A DNA stretch of 64,000 nucleotides from Hyparrhenia diplandra (GCA_015847255.1 JADLZK010004689.1:496001-560000), one strand, 5' to 3'; counted from the stretch's first letter, positions 43,451-57,750 are shown. A program made the numbers and translations. The notes: generated from the sequence alone by a model not told the origin.

Positions 43451-46400
43451 TGTAACAGAACCTCCTAAATTACAGGGCCCACATGCACTTATCATCGTCA
43501 TTAAGACCTCTGATCATTATGCACGAGTTCCCAATAATCTAGAAAGTACTATTATTCTTCCGAAGGCGGGATCTCATTAACAAGTGACTCCAGTATTACA
43601 ACACTTTATTCAAAAACATCGAGTACAGCGGAAGGATTACATAACCATAATTTTACAAACCATTTGTTCAAATACTTAAACTTAAGTATTATTATTACAA
43701 GCCTGATAGTTTTGGAGTAACTTTATACATATAAACATTGACAACCCTGCCCGAGGGTTCAACTCTACTCGTCCTCATCTTCCGGTACACCGTCATGCGC
43801 CGGGGACCAAAACAAGCCTCGCTCATGACCGGCTCCCCAACAGGGGTCAAAGAACCCCGAGTACTTTGGGGTACTCAACAAGACTTACCCGACTAAAGAA
43901 AACAGGAGAAGACACAGGAATGCTGGTCTTAGGAGTCAAGGTAAGGCTTTAGCAAGAATCAAGAACTCTTTTGCAGAAAAGCTTACTAAAAGTGTATCCT
44001 TACTTTCAATATTTTTAATTCAGATTAGTAACTCTGATACTCTAGATTCTCCTATTCTAGAGCAAACATAATTTATTATTCCAACTTTCTTCCTCAAAAC
44101 ATAATCCATCATTTACTACGATGAAAGGACAGAAGAACGGGTCTCCATAACCGAGAAGCAACGGCGATTCATGAACCGATTATACCCAGCTGGGGATCCC
44201 TAACCACACGACATATGTAGCACTTAAGCTTGCATATATCAACCTTCTTTCAGATTTGTCCAAAACGGGAACGAGGCCTGCGCCACCCGAGAACAAGTAC
44301 TCCACCTCCCTACCCCGCCCTAATGACAGTTTAACCAAAGAGGGTGGGTACACACTACTCCCGCCATCTCTCCACTCCCGGTGCGTGGTTGCCATTCCCG
44401 ATTTGGCTCCACCGAGATCCGCTTACGGGAGTATGTGGCTAGTTAGGGTCGACCGACTGGGGTGATTTGCCCAAATGACGTGCCATTGACCCAAACGGCC
44501 TCGGGCGCAACTTGCGTTCAAAAAAAAGTCCCGAACTTAACAATCCAAACAACGGACGGTCCTTAAACGACCAACACGGGACAAGCACAGCTAGGTATCC
44601 CACGGCTTTCAACCTACGCCCCCGTCCGATCTCAAATTCATCACTACATCACTTTCTTTTTTCGAAAACAGGTACCATCTTCTCAAATAAAACATTTTTA
44701 AAGAAAAAGCTTAACTAATTAAGCGAGGGGCTAAGCATCACTAAGCATTTTCGAAATGAAACAAAGTTATCAAGGATGGTATTGAAATAAACAAGGATGG
44801 TAATGCAGCAATTAGGTTATCACTCAACTCCTAATTACTTAATGCAACATAGCATAGACATAAGTGATATAAAGCTTTTAAAACATCAAGGAAGGGTTTA
44901 ATGTAACCGGGGCTTGCCTTCGTTGGACGGGAAAAGGTAGTTCTTGAAAACCCAACAAAATCCGAACCCTCTTCAACCCGGATATGGAATCTCCTCAATG
45001 AATTGGCTCGAGACTTGATACCCCTCAAACTCGTTCACTACACGAAATAATGGATGCCTCAACATGATGCTATATAATTAAATATGATGCTTGCGGATGC
45101 ATGAAATGATAAAACAGGGAAAGTAGTTTCACTTCACGATAAAGTTGCAACCCAACAAAACCAACTTGTTGGACTACTCTAAAGATATCATCCCCATTGC
45201 CTAAAGGCGTTCTCAAGGACCATCTTACTATGATACAAACTAAGTTTCACAAAAACAACCCCGAAGTCACACAAAATCTAATCTAATTGACGCTAAACAA
45301 AACAGAATCACATAAAATGATAGGGCATGAAATAATAAATATTTTATTTCTTTCAAATCATGCTTAAAATTTTTGTACAGGTAGGTCATGCTATAAAACA
45401 AGTACCAAAACAATTTTCATGATTTTTGGATAAATAAAATAATTATTAAAAATCAAGGAAGATGCATTTTTCAATTAAACTTTGTATTTTTAAATCATGC
45501 AAAAACTATTCAAATTCAAAGTTTCAAATTTTTCATGGATTCATATACTCATAAGAAGCTTCTACAAAAATTTTCAGAATTTAAAGAGCTATTTTCAAAA
45601 TTCTATGAATTTTCAAAGAATCGGCACTATTCAAAACAAAGGAAATTAGATAACTCATAATTTAAAACAAAAGCAGACTTTTCGGGCCGAAACCGGCCCA
45701 ACACAGCCCATGGCCCGGCATGCAACCCAGCCTGCCGCTACGATGCTTAGCCGGCCCAACCCCACGCCAGCGGCTGACCCGGCGGGCGGGCGCGGGCGAT
45801 TTGCCCCGGCGATTTCTCGCCGGCGGTGAGGTCTCCGACGACGCCGACTTGGCTCTACGTGACCCTCTCAACCTCGCGGACCTCATGGCACCCAAAAACC
45901 CGACACCTAAGGCACCGGGGCATGACCACCGACGGCCATGGCGGCATGGCGGCGCGATGGGACGGCAACAGCGGCCAGCGAGCTTTCCGTCGGCGGCGAG
46001 GACACCGGCGACTCGGCACCATCGGGCGAACAGAGCCCTCGCTTAATTGAGGCGAAACAACCCCTACGCGGACGCGGCTACGCTGGGCGGAGCGGTAACG
46101 CGGAGCTCGTCGGCGACCGACGCATCGGGCGGCTACTGGCGGCTACAACCCAACGGGCGGCACGGGTTGCGGGAAGAAGCTCACCCCGGTTACGGTGCGG
46201 CGTTGGTTTGGACGAGACGGTGGAAGGTGATCGGCGACGATGGCGGCGGCGGCGGCGGTGCTCCCGGTGGCAACAACGGCGTTCGGTCGATCCCCGAGAG
46301 GCAAAAACAAAACGATCGGCGCATCACGACCACGACCTCAAGGCGACCCTAGAGCTCTAGATGGTTTTGTACGAGGTTCACCGAGACGACCGGGCGACGA

Positions 46401-47590
46401 CGAGGTGGTGGCGCGGCGGCGCCTCCCGGCGGCCGTGGAGAAGACGGCGGCGCGGGCGCTGGCGCGGCTACGAGGCGGAACTAGAGCTAGCTCAACCGAC
46501 GCACAAGGAAGCTGCGAACACGATGGCTAAGCTAATTGGACGGATTAGGGCTCGACGGGCGGCGGCAATGTAAAAGGGGCGGAGGCGGTTTCCGGCGGTG
46601 GAAGAGGAAGAAAGGTCGACAGCGGCGTCGGCTTAAGCGCTTTATAGGGCCAAGGAGGGATGGACGGGTGGTCTGGCGACGTCGCGAAGCTGGCCAGCTA
46701 GTTGGTGACGTGCGAGGACGACCGAAGGCGGGCGCTGAACCCGGCGGCGGCCGGCCGGCGGCCTAAGCATGGGAAGAACACGGGAGAAACCCATTTCACC
46801 GTAGTTCTTTTAACCCTAGTTTTTGAATTTTGTCAAATTCTCCTCCAATTTGAACTGAACTTCAAAAATTCCAAAAAGTAACCCCCTTAAATTTTCAAGA
46901 TCTACAATTTTCATAATTGGAAGATTTTCAAAATCAGCCTCTAAATAGGACTTTTTGAAAAGCAGTTCAAATTTTTGAAATTTGAATTCAAAATTACTTT
47001 TAAAATCATGTAACAACTTGAAAAACTTTGTACATGACTTTTGCTCATCTCAACAAGATCTACAAACTCACTTTTGAAAGTTTTTGCAAATTTTGCTTAG
47101 ATTTTGAATTAGGGTTTTTAAATCAAAAAGGGGACAAAACCCTAGTTTTGGTATTTTCAAAATTACTTTAAATTTTTGAACTAAACTTTGAAAACTCAAA
47201 ATACCAACTTTGTTCAACTTTGAAAACTCTACAAAATTGCTTTAATAACCATACCCAAATTATTTATAATTTTTGAATAAAAGAAAAAGGGGGTAAAAGA
47301 AAGGATAGAAATTAGGGTTTTAGGAGTTCAATTCAAATTTGAATTTGATTCAAATTTCAGATTCCCAACCTATACTATCCAACCATCATTCAACATCACA
47401 CTTAGGATCAAAAGCATCAAAAACATAAATTTAACATTTAAACACTCTAAAATTCTTAAGCTCAAACATTTCCCTAAAATATAAACTCATTTTAATTTCC
47501 ATGCATTTCAAATTTTTCTAATTATGCATGCTTTATGATAAACATGATGACATGGCAATATTTTAATTGAGTAACACCAGGGGTGTTACA
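43451..47590 (-). repeat. 3' LTR of the chromovirus
   Basis: On the minus strand it runs from TGTAACACCCCTGG (47590) to GGAGGTTCTGTTACA (43451). AT-rich stretches are identical to the other LTR over long runs, while differences cluster at C/G-rich spots. It has a CTATAAAG TATA-like box (minus, near 46640-46646) and a GC-rich core at 45720-46770 that gives spurious open frames. Confidence 0.9.
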
Positions 47591-47606
47591 GCCTTTCCCC
47601 TAAAAG
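47591..47606 (-). other. Polypurine tract
   Basis: TTTTAGGGGAAAGGC on the minus strand, touching the 3' LTR: the plus-strand primer site of the element. Confidence 0.7.
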
Positions 47607-47739
47607 AAATCTCGTCCCGAGATTTAAAGCTTTGGGGGTAAAAGTAGCGGCAAAGGAAATGTGTCAAGCAAACACATCTCAAACTAGTTCATAAAACAGG
47701 TAGGGTTTTTATCTAATATATGCTACAAGAACTTAAAGA

Positions 47740-50700
47740 GACAAGGGATTATAACCTAGATAGAAGCAAGGAATTGCAGGAAGTGCTCTTGCGGTATTCC
47801 TCGACTCCCCATGTAGCTTCTTCTTGAGAATGTTGGTTCCATTGGATCTTATACCATTTGGTTGTCCTTCTACGAAAGTGACACGATCTTTCCGATCAAG
47901 AATTTGAGCAGGGTATTCTGAATAAACTAGATCAGGTTCAAGTGCAACTCCTTCAATATCAACCACTTGATCGGGCACTCGAAGACATTTCTTCAATCGG
48001 GATACATGAAACACATTATGCACAAGAAAGGTGTTCGGGTAACTCCAAACGATATGCTACTTTTCCACATCTTTCAAATGCGGAATGGTCCAATATAACG
48101 AGGTGCTAACTTTCCTTTGATTCCAAATCTTTTTTACTCCCTTTATAGGTGATACTTTTAAATACACATAATCTCCCACTTCAAATATCAAAGATCGACG
48201 CCTTTTATCTCGCATAACTTTTTCTCGTCGAGATCGAGCCACTCTCATATTTTCTTGTATGACACGAACCTTTTTTCTTCTGCATCCTTAACCAAATCCA
48301 CACCAAAGAACCATCTTTCTCCAGTTCGGACCAATGCAGAGGAGTTCTACATCTGCGACCATATAGAGCTTCAAAAGGTGCCATCTTGATACTTTCTTGA
48401 TAATTGTTGTTGTAGGAGAATTACGCTAAAGGTAAACATTCATCCCATTTTTCTTGATAAGTGAGAACACAAGCTCGTAACATATCCTCAAGAATCGATT
48501 AACTCTCTCGGTCGTCCATCCGTCGTGGGTGATAAGTGAACTATGAACAAGTTTGGTTCCCAATGACTCTTGTAATTGTGCCCAAAAGTTATCCATAAAT
48601 ATTGAACCTCGATCCGAGACAATAATCTTTGGTGTACCATGTAAACTAAAAATCCGACCGACATATAACTTAGCATAATCTATTGCCTTATAAAGAGTCT
48701 TCTTTGGTAAGAAATGTGCAATCTTAGTAAGTCCGCCCACAATAACCCGAGATAGAATCAAAACCTTTTGATGTTTTAGGTAAACCAACAATGAAATCCA
48801 TGGTTATTTCCTCCCATTTCCATGACGGAACAGGCAATGGATTTAAGCGCCCTGCAGCTTTCATGTGTCTTTGCCTTTACCGTCGACAAGTATCACATTT
48901 AACCACATAACGAGCAACTTCTATCTTCATCTTAGTCCACCGGAATCTCTGTTTCAAGTCCCGATACATCTTGGTGCTTCCCGGGTGAATAGAATACCTA
49001 GTCAAGTGTGCTTCATCCGAACTGGCCGACGTAACTTCGGGAACCTTTTGGTACTACCAAACGATTCTTGAACCATAACACATCCGCTTCATCAATTACG
49101 AAATTAGATGGCTTTCCACTTCTAACCTTCTCTTTGATATGTGATATACCTTTATCTTCTCTCGAAAGCAAAGAATAATCGATCTCGGATATCGATTCCA
49201 CAATGATACTAGATAGAGTCCCTTGTTCAATGATTTCCAAATTTAACTTTTCCATTTCTTGACATAAAGTTTTGTCCATTAAACTTACTTCAAGACAATT
49301 GCAGTGGGGCTTCCGACTAAGTGCATCAGCAACCACATTTGCTTTACCAGGATGGTAATGCACTTCCAAATCATAATCCTTAATCAACTCCAACCATCTT
49401 CTTTGTCTCATATTCAGATCAGATTGGGTGAAGATATATTTTAAACTCTTGTGATCAGTATAGATATGACAGGTGTTGCCCAGCAGATAATGACGCCAAA
49501 TCTTCAGTGCATGGACAACTGCTGCTAATTCTAAATCATGAGTTGGATAATGTTCCTCATGACGTTTAAGTTGTGCGGAGGCATAAGCAATAACCCTTCT
49601 TTCTTGCATCAAGACACAACCAAGGCCAATACCGGAAGCATCACAATAGACATCAAACGGCTTCTCAATATCCGGGTTGAGCCAACATCGTGTGCGAGTT
49701 AATGCTTTCTTGAGAATTTTAAAAGCTCTCTCACATTGGTGACCGGACAAACTTGGTTTGGTTCTTCAATAATTCAGTGATAGGCTTTGCTACCTTTGAA
49801 AAGTCCGGAATAAACCGACGGTAATAACCCGCCATTCCAAGAAAACTACGGACTTGATGCACGGTGGTTGGGGGCTTCGGTTAAGAATATCCTTGACTTT
49901 ACGGATCAACTGAAACTCCATCCGACAATACATGACCTTAAATTGTATTTTCTCTAACCAAAATTCACACTTACTGAACTTGGCATATAAATGATGATCC
50001 CTTAGCCGTTTGAGAACAACCCGTAAGTGCTCAAAGCATGTTCTTCTTTGTTCTTTGAATATACCAATATATCATCAATAAATACTACTACAAACTTGTC
50101 AAGTTCGACATGAATACCGTATTCATCAAATACATGAAGTGTCTTTGGGGCATTGGTTATTCCAAAAGACATTACCAAATACTCATATAAACCATATCCG
50201 TAGTGAAGGCAAAGTCTTTGGAATATCTACAGTGTCCGATCTTAATCGATGATATCCTCGACCTTAGATCAATCTTTGAGAAAACCTTGGCTCCAAAGCA
50301 AGTTGATCAAAAAGTAGATCAATGCGGGCAAAGGATACTTGTTTTTAATCGTCACTTCATTCGGTGGGCGATAATCAACACACATTCTCAAAGTATGATC
50401 CTTCTTTTTCACACGAATATAAGGGGGCAACCCCTGTGGTGATGAACTGGGTCGAATAAAACCTTTGTCTCTTAACTCTTGCAACCGAAGTTTTCAACTC
50501 TGCTAATTCTTGAGGTGGCATCCTATATGCTCTCCCGGATATTGGGGCGGTTCCGGTTTCGAGATCAATTCTGAACTCCACATCTCTATCTCGCGGTAAA
50601 CCGGGTAAATCTTCCGGAAACACATCCAGGAAATTCACAAACTCTTTGGAATATCCTTTATCTCCTTAATGGATGTGGCACAAATTCTCTCAACAGCCCT

Positions 50701-51060
50701 CTTAGGAATGGGGAGTTGAATCGAGAAGTTGAGAAGTGCTATCGGGTATATTTACCCTTATTGTTCTATTCGTAACATCGATACTTGACCCCATCGATAC
50801 ATCCAATTCATACCCGGGATCACATCTATATCTTGATCCTTTAGAATTATCATATTAGTGGAAAAATCATGCCCACCTAATCTTATAGGTACTTGTTGTA
50901 CCATTTCTTTAGTACTCATACGTCCCCAGCGATTTGTAAAGAAATTTTCTTTTGTTTCCCCAATTGGTATTTCATGCTTGATGACAAAAGTTCTATTGAT
51001 GAATGTATGAGATGCTCCGAATCAAATAATGTAATCAGCAGGATGATTGGCAACAGAAAC
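47740..51060 (-). pseudogene. pol of the chromovirus (PR-RT-RH-IN-chromodomain), frame-broken
   Basis: Reading down the minus strand. Protease near 51030: the D-S-G triad context, followed by SHTF-type sequence, is hit by a one-base loss. Reverse transcriptase: DVEFRIDLETGTAPISGRAY (about 50580-50520), IRVKKKDHTLRMCVDYR (about 50410), and the catalytic FIDDILVYS box at about 50085-50060. RNase H in one clean frame at 49750-49013: DVYCDASGIGLG, HDLELAAVVHALKIWRHYLL and IYTDHKSLKYI supply the D-E-D residues. Integrase: GGLTKIAHFLP and IVSDRG within 48791-48426. Chromodomain at about 47870-47780: KWYKIQWNQHSQEEATW, in a different frame from the preceding NVFHVSRLKKCL. Many single-base shifts separate these blocks, some perhaps sequence errors. 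A polyprotein is not readable as given. Confidence 0.85.
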
Positions 51061-51098
51061 ATACCCATCATAACAAAGGTTCTCTATTTGGTATATCT

Positions 51099-52984
51099 TC
51101 AACATGGGTATAAAACACCGCCCAGTCTTCTTCTCAACTTTACCCTTCCGAGCATTCGGTCCACTCTTTGTTCTTGTTGCGGGGGCTGGCGGCTTCCCGA
51201 CGCGATCTGAAAATTGGGATTAAACTTCCGAGGATTGGGGCATTCTCGGGAATAGTGCCCAGGCTTGCCACAGTTAAAACAGATAGGACTACCTTGACTT
51301 TGTGGAACGAGGGTTTTGAATGCCGGGGGCATTCGGCCGACGGGGATAAGGAGCGATTTGCAGCCGAGGCGACAAAAGGTCGTGGCCTAATTTGAAACTG
51401 GGGTGGACGATAGAAAGGACGATAGGGAGGGCGATAATGATTCACCGGATGATAGATCACTCTCGCCGCTTCTTGTTCCCTCGAGAAAATCCGGCAGATA
51501 CATTTTTCTTCTTATTCTTACTTTCCTTGTATTGGACGATATTTTTTTCTTACGCATGAAGTGCCATATTGACCACCTCATGATAGGTGTGCGTAGCGCG
51601 ATGTAGGCATCATGGTTTGAAGCTTCATGTTTAAACCACGCGAGAAACCACTCCTTTCTCTTTGCATCGGTACTAACATGTTCGGAGCATATTGAGAAAG
51701 TTGATTAAACAGCCAACATACTCCATAACCGACATATCTCCTTGTTTCAACTCAATAAATTCCGTTAACTTCTTGGCCATCACACCTTCGGGTATATAAT
51801 GTTTACGGAAAGCTTCCTTAAACTTCGGCCAAGTCACTTGGTGTCCGGTTGGTCGCATGGCAAGGAAAGTTGCCCACCAAGCTCTGTACCCCTAAATTCT
51901 TTGGCCGCAAAATGGGGCTTCGATAAGTGGTGAAATCCATAAGATCAAACTTTAGCTCCATAGTGCGGAGCAGTCATCGACCTCCAAAGGTTCATTTGCT
52001 TTTGAAAAGATCGGGGCTTAGTATCGGTGAAATCGGGGTATGAACTTTTCTTTTTCTCACCCCGACGACCATTATTTTCTTGGTTACTATTTCGACCGTT
52101 GTTTGCCACTTCCCCGCATCAAACGACTATTTTTTACGTAGTAGCTTGGACCAAAGCGGCTATAGCATCAACGGATTAACAGGAAACTGTGGTGGTTCAA
52201 AGAAGAACGGCATTTGAACTCGCTAGCGTTGATTTGAGGCATCTGTTACAAACATACCGACTTATTCATTAATTTACATATAAACTACCAAAAGGTTTCA
52301 ACAACACACCAAAGCGGTTTCTTATTTATCATACAATCCTATACTAGACGAGGGATCATCCAACCCGCTAGGTTTTTCATGCTAAAAGCGTATTACATAT
52401 TCTACAAAAACCTCACTTCTACTCTAAGGATCATTTTTCGACTCATTATCACCGACGTGAGGCTCCTCTCCTTCGGATTTTCCTGTGCTTCCTCATCTTC
52501 TTGAATTATTTCACCCAAATCCTCTTGTTTGCCTCCGAGGTTGAAAATTTGGGTTGAGGAGATTATTCAAGTGATGAATCTGCATATTCAAATTGATTTC
52601 TTGAACTTCCATTTGAAGTGCAAAAGCCACCGATTGTTGATTGTCTTGGATTAGTTGGTTGCACCGTTGTTGAAGTCTTTGTCTTCTCATGGACTGTATC
52701 GATCGGTGCTCGACTACATTCTCCATGTTTTTGAGCACCGATTCAACTCAACTTGGAGTCTTCCAATTTGGATTCCATCACGACGTCTGTCTCTAGCGCT
52801 TCATCCAAGTCTCTAGTCGACGCTTGATTTCTTTTGAAGATCTTCATTAGACTTGCCACTACTTCCTTCTTGAGCTTGGGCACTGGCGGTGCTTGCTTGA
52901 GTGGTCGCTCTCTCCGCAAGGCGTGGTGACGTGGAACACCTTTTGGGCTGTCTTCTTTCTAGGAGTAGTTTTGGTGCGGGCCAT
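51099..52984 (-). pseudogene. gag of the chromovirus, frame-broken
   Basis: Start MARTKTTPRKKTAQ at 52984. A helical segment follows at 52738-52511, then the retrotransposon-gag block (TWPKFKEAFRKHYIPEG and ELKQGDMSVMEYV, 51830-51720), and finally a CCHC zinc knuckle, CFNCGKPGHYSREC, at about 51275. Gag forms the virus-like particle and binds the RNA genome. Frame changes occur between these blocks. Confidence 0.8.
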
Positions 52985-53337
52985 CCTATAGAAAGAAAAA
53001 GATTGGATTAAAGGATGGATCGGGGAGATTATCGGGGTAGCAAGCATAGGATTGATATACTTAACCCAAACCTTAATTAAGGGGAAAGTGATTAACAAGT
53101 TGATTAAGCATGATGCATGAATCGAACTTACGAAACTATGCTTAAACGAAACTTATTATAGAGGGCAATATGATATGTTACTCCACTACAAGCCATTTAA
53201 ATTAAAAAAAAAAGATTTGCAAATGGATTCAAGATAAGTTATAAGCAATTTGGACCAAATTAAGAGTTTAAATTAATTTGACTCAAATCATTTTGAAGTT
53301 TTGTAAACTAATACTCTGAAGAATCATTAATGATCAT

Positions 53338-53347
53338 GCTCGTACCA
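53338..53347 (-). other. Primer binding site, initiator-Met type
   Basis: TGGTACGAGC on the minus strand, two bases from the 5' LTR. The canonical site is TGGTATCAGAGC; this copy lacks the T and A around the CAG. Confidence 0.6.
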
Positions 53348-53349
53348 AG

Positions 53350-56300
53350 CGTAATGAGAACCTCCTAAATTACAGGGCCCACATGCACTTATCATCGTCA
53401 TTAAGACCTCGATCATTATGCACGAGTTCCCAATAATCTAGAAAGTACTATTATTCTTCCGAACGGGATCTCATTAACAAGTGACTCGGTATTACAACAC
53501 TTTATTCAAAAACATCGAGTACTGCGGAAGGATTACATAACCATAATTTTACAAACCATTTGTTCAAATACTTAAACTTAAGTATTATTATTACAAGCCC
53601 GATAGTTTTGGAGTAACTTTATACATATAAACATTGACAACCCCCGCCCGAGGGTTCAACTCTACTGTCCTCATCTTCCGGTACACCGTCATGCGGCGAG
53701 GGACCAAAACAAGCCTTTGCTCATGACCGGCTCGCCGCAAGGGGTCAAAGAACCCCCGAGTCTTTGGGGTACTCAACAAGACTTACCCGACTAAAGAAAA
53801 CGGGGAGAAGACACGGGAATGCCGGTCTTAGGAGTCAAGGTAAGGCTTTAGCAAGAATCAAGAACTCTTTTGAGAAAAGCTTACTAAAAGTGTATCCTTA
53901 CTTTCAATATTTTTAATTCAGATTAGTAACTCGATACTCTAGATTCTCCTATTCTAGAGCAAACATAATTTATTATTCCAACTTTCTTCCTCAAAACATA
54001 ATCCATCATTTACTACGATGAAAGGACGTAAGAACGGGTCTCCATACCAGAAGCAACGGCGATTCATGAACCGATTATACCCAGTGGGGATCCCTAACCA
54101 CACGACATATGTAGCACTTAAGCTTGCATATATCAACCTTCTTTGATTTGTCCAAAACGGGGAACGAGGCTGCGCCACCCGAGAGCCACGTACTCCACCT
54201 CCCTACCCCGTCCTAATGACGGTTTAACCGGTAGGGTGGGTACACACTACTCCCGCCATCTCTCCACTCCCGGTCGCGTGGTTGCCATTCCGATTTGGCT
54301 CCACCGAGATCCGCTTACGGAGTATGTGGCTAGTTAGGGTCGATCGATGCGGGGTGATTTGCGCGGTCGAGGCGTGCCATTGACCCAAACGGCCTCGGGC
54401 GCAACTTGCGTTCAAAAGTCCCGAACTTAACAATCCAAACAACGGACGGTCCTTAAACGACCAACACGGGACAAGCACGCCTAGGTATCCCGCCGGCTTT
54501 CAACCTACGTCCCGTCCGATCTCAAATTCATCACTACATCACTTTCTTTTCGAAAAACGGTACCATCTTCTCAAATAAAACATTTTAAAGAAAAAAAGCT
54601 TAACTAATTAAGCGAGGGCTAAGCATCACTAAGCATTTTCGAAATGAAACGGGTTATCAAGGATGGTATTGAAATAAACAAGGATGGTAATGCGGCAATT
54701 AGGTTATCACTCAACTCCTAATTACTTAATGCAACATAGCATAGACATAAGTGATATAAAGCTTTTAAAACATCAAGGAAGGGTTTAATGTAGCAGGGGC
54801 TTGCCTTCGTTGGCGGGAAAAGGTAGTTCTTGAAAACCCAACAAAATCCGAACCCTCTTCAACAGGATATGGAATCTCCTCGATAATTGGCTCGAGACTT
54901 GATACCCTCAAACTCGTTCACTACACGAAATAATGGATGCCTCAACATGATGCTATATAATTAAATATGATGCTTGCGGATGCATGAAATGATAAACACG
55001 GGGAAAGTAGTTTCACTTCACGATAAAGTTGCAACCCAACAAAACCAACTTGTTGGACTACTCTAAAGATATCATCCCCATTGCCTAAAAGGCGTTCTCA
55101 AGGACCATCTTACTATGATACAAACTAAGTTTCACAAAACAACCCCAGAAGTCACACAAAATCTAATCTAATTGACGCTAAACAAAAACAGGAATCACAT
55201 AAAATGATAGGGCATGAAATAATAAATATTTTATTTCTTTCAAATCATGCTTAAAATTTTTGTACAGGTAGGTCATGCTATAAAACAGTACCAAAACAAT
55301 TTTCATGATTTTTGGATAAATAAAATAATTATTAAAAATCAAGGAAGATGCATTTTTCAATTAAACTTTGTATTTTTAAATCATGCAAAAACTATTCAAA
55401 TTCAAAGTTTCAAATTTTTCATGGATTCATATACTCATAAGAAGCTTCTACAAAAATTTTCAGAATTTAAAGAGCTATTTTCAAAATTCTATGAATTTTC
55501 AAAGAATAAACACTATTCAAAACAAAGGAAATTAGATAACTCATAATTTAAAACAAAACAGACTTTCGGGCCGAAACCGGCCCAACACAGCCCATGGCCC
55601 GGCACTGTGCAACCCAGCCTGCCGCGCTGAGAGCAGGCCGGCCCAACCCCACGCTCAAGGCCGATCGGGGCGGCGGCAAGTTGGTTGGCCGGCGATTTGG
55701 GCCGGCGGTGAGGTCTCCGACGACCCGACTTGGCTCTACGTGACCCTCTCAACCTCGCGGACCTCATGGCACCCAAAACCCGACACCTAAGGCAAGGGGC
55801 ATGACCACCGACGGCCATGGCGGCACGGCGGGCGCGATGGACGACAAGAACGGCCAACGGGCTTTCCCCGTCGGCGGCGAGGACACCGGCGACTCCGGCA
55901 CCATCGGGCGAACCCAGGCCCTCGCTTAATTGAGCCGAAACAACCCCTACGCGGACGCGGCTACGTAGCGGCGGAGCGGTAACGCTGAGCTCGTCGGCGA
56001 TCGACATCGGGCGCTACGGCGGCTACAACCCAACGGGCGGCACGGTTACGGGAAGAAGCTCACCCCGATTACGGTGCGTAGCGTTGGTTTGGGCGAGACG
56101 GTGGAAGGTGATCGGCGGCGATGGGCCATGGCGGGCGGTGTGCCCCGGTGGCAACAACGGCGTTCTTGGTCGATCCCGAGAGGCAAAAACAAAAACGATC
56201 GGCGCATCACGACCCACGACCTCAAGGCGACCCTAGAGCTCTAGATGGTTTTTGTACGAGGTTCACCGAGACGACTTTGGCGACGACGAGGTGGTGCGGG

Positions 56301-57465
56301 CGCGCCCCGACGGGGCCGTGGAGAAGACGGCGGCGTGCGGCGCGGCGGCTACGAGACGGAACTAGAGCTAGCTCAACCGACGCGCACAAGGAAGCTGCGA
56401 ACACGATGGCTAAGCTAATTGGGACGGATTAGGGCTCGGCGAACAAAAGGGGGCGGAGGCGGTTTCCGCGGCGGTGGAAGAGGAAGAAAGGTCGACGACG
56501 ACGTCGGCTTAGCGCTTTTATAGGGCCAAGGAGGGATGGACGGGTGGTCGGGCGGCGTCGCTGGCGCGGCCAGCTAGCTGGTGACGGCGAGGGCCGACCG
56601 GGCGGCGCTGAACGACCCACGGCGGCGCCCGCCGGCGGCCCGGCATGGGGAAGAACAGGAGAAACCCCATTCCTTTGTAGTTCTTTAACCCTAGTTTCGA
56701 ATTTTGTCAAATTCTCCTCCAATTTGAACTGAACTTCAAAAATTCCAAAAAGTAACCCCCCTTAAATTTTCAAGATCTACAATTTTCATAATTGGAAGAT
56801 TTTCAAAATCAGCCTCTAAATAGGACTTTTTGAAAAGCAGTTCAAATTTTGAAATTTGAATTCAAAATTACTTTTAAAATCATGTAACAACTTGAAAAAC
56901 TTTGTACATGACTTTTGCTCATCTCAACAAGATCTACAAACTCACTTTCGAAAGTTTTTTGCAAATTTTGCTTAGATTTTGAATTAGGGTTTTTAAATCA
57001 AAAGGGACAAAACCCTAGTTTTGGTATTTTCAAAATTACTTTAAATTTTTTGAACTAAACTTTGAAAACTCAAAATACCAACTTTGTTCAACTTTGAAAA
57101 CTCTACAAAATTGCTTTAATAACCATACCCAAATTATTTATAATTTTTGAATAAAAGAAAAAGGGGTAAAAAGAAAGGATAGAAATTAGGGTTTTTGGAG
57201 TTCAATTCAAATTTGAATTTGATTCAAATTTCAGATTCCCCAACCTATACTATCCAACCATCATTCAACATCACACTTAGGATCAAAAGCATCAAAAACA
57301 TAAATTTAACATTTAAACACTCTAAAATTCTTAAGCTCAAACATTTCCCTAAAATATAAACTCATTTTAATTTCCATGCATTTCAAATTTTTCTAATTAT
57401 GCATGCTTTATGATAAACATGATGACATGGCAATATTTTAATTGAGTAACACCAGGGGTGTTACA
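53350..57465 (-). repeat. 5' LTR of the chromovirus
   Basis: Minus-strand start TGTAACACCCCTGG at 57465; the 3' end near 53350 is slightly altered (CATTACG in place of TGTTACA). TATAAAAG is at 56515-56522 (minus). It aligns end to end with the 43451-47590 copy. The GC-rich core at 55560-56650 differs from the other LTR by many short indels. Confidence 0.9.
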
Positions 57466-57470
57466 GGATA

Positions 57471-57748
57471 TTCACTCGATCTAAGTTTCGTTGCTTAGAT
57501 TTCAAACTGCAGATTTGTGTTTATGCGCCAGGGCAGGCGGTGCCGGCGAGCGAGCATGTCGCGCAGACGAGGCGAGGCCGCCGCGAAGGCAGGCAAAGGC
57601 TGCGCGCAGACGAGGCGCTGCGCCGCGGAGGCGAGCGCGCTGGGCGCGCGTTGTTCCCAAAACCGCCGAGTTTTGTTTTACAGTGATTTTAAGGTACAGG
57701 CCTATTCACCCCCCTCTAGGCCTCCTAGGCGACATCAAGGTCCTTACA
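57471..57748 (+). repeat. 5' LTR of the Gag-only copia-like element, right part
   Basis: Continues the LTR begun at 41560 after the chromovirus insertion and ends CCTTACA, giving TG...CA ends for the rejoined LTR. It contains a GC-rich stretch with a GGCGGTGCCGGC word related to the palindromes listed under findings. Confidence 0.7.
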
Positions 57749-57750
57749 AG

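Larger units (their letters stand above)
43451..57465 (-). mobile_element. Full-length Ty3/gypsy chromovirus (Tekay-like)
   Basis: A ~14.0-kb element flanked by GGATA at 43446-43450 and 57466-57470. Two direct LTRs of ~4.1 kb enclose 5.76 kb of internal DNA holding, on the minus strand, a primer binding site, gag, protease, reverse transcriptase, RNase H, integrase, a chromodomain and a polypurine tract. Order (integrase last) is Ty3/gypsy. The chromodomain, TGTAACACC LTR start and long LTRs point to the Tekay clade of chromoviruses, which tend to integrate into silent chromatin. It lies inside the 5' LTR of a copia-like element. Its reading frames are broken by many one- and two-base shifts. 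Confidence 0.9.

Noticed and set aside
45720..46766. Several open frames of 70-140 codons in the chromovirus 3' LTR
   Set aside because: GC-rich LTR core. The equivalent frames are not kept in the other LTR (55560-56650) despite their shared origin.
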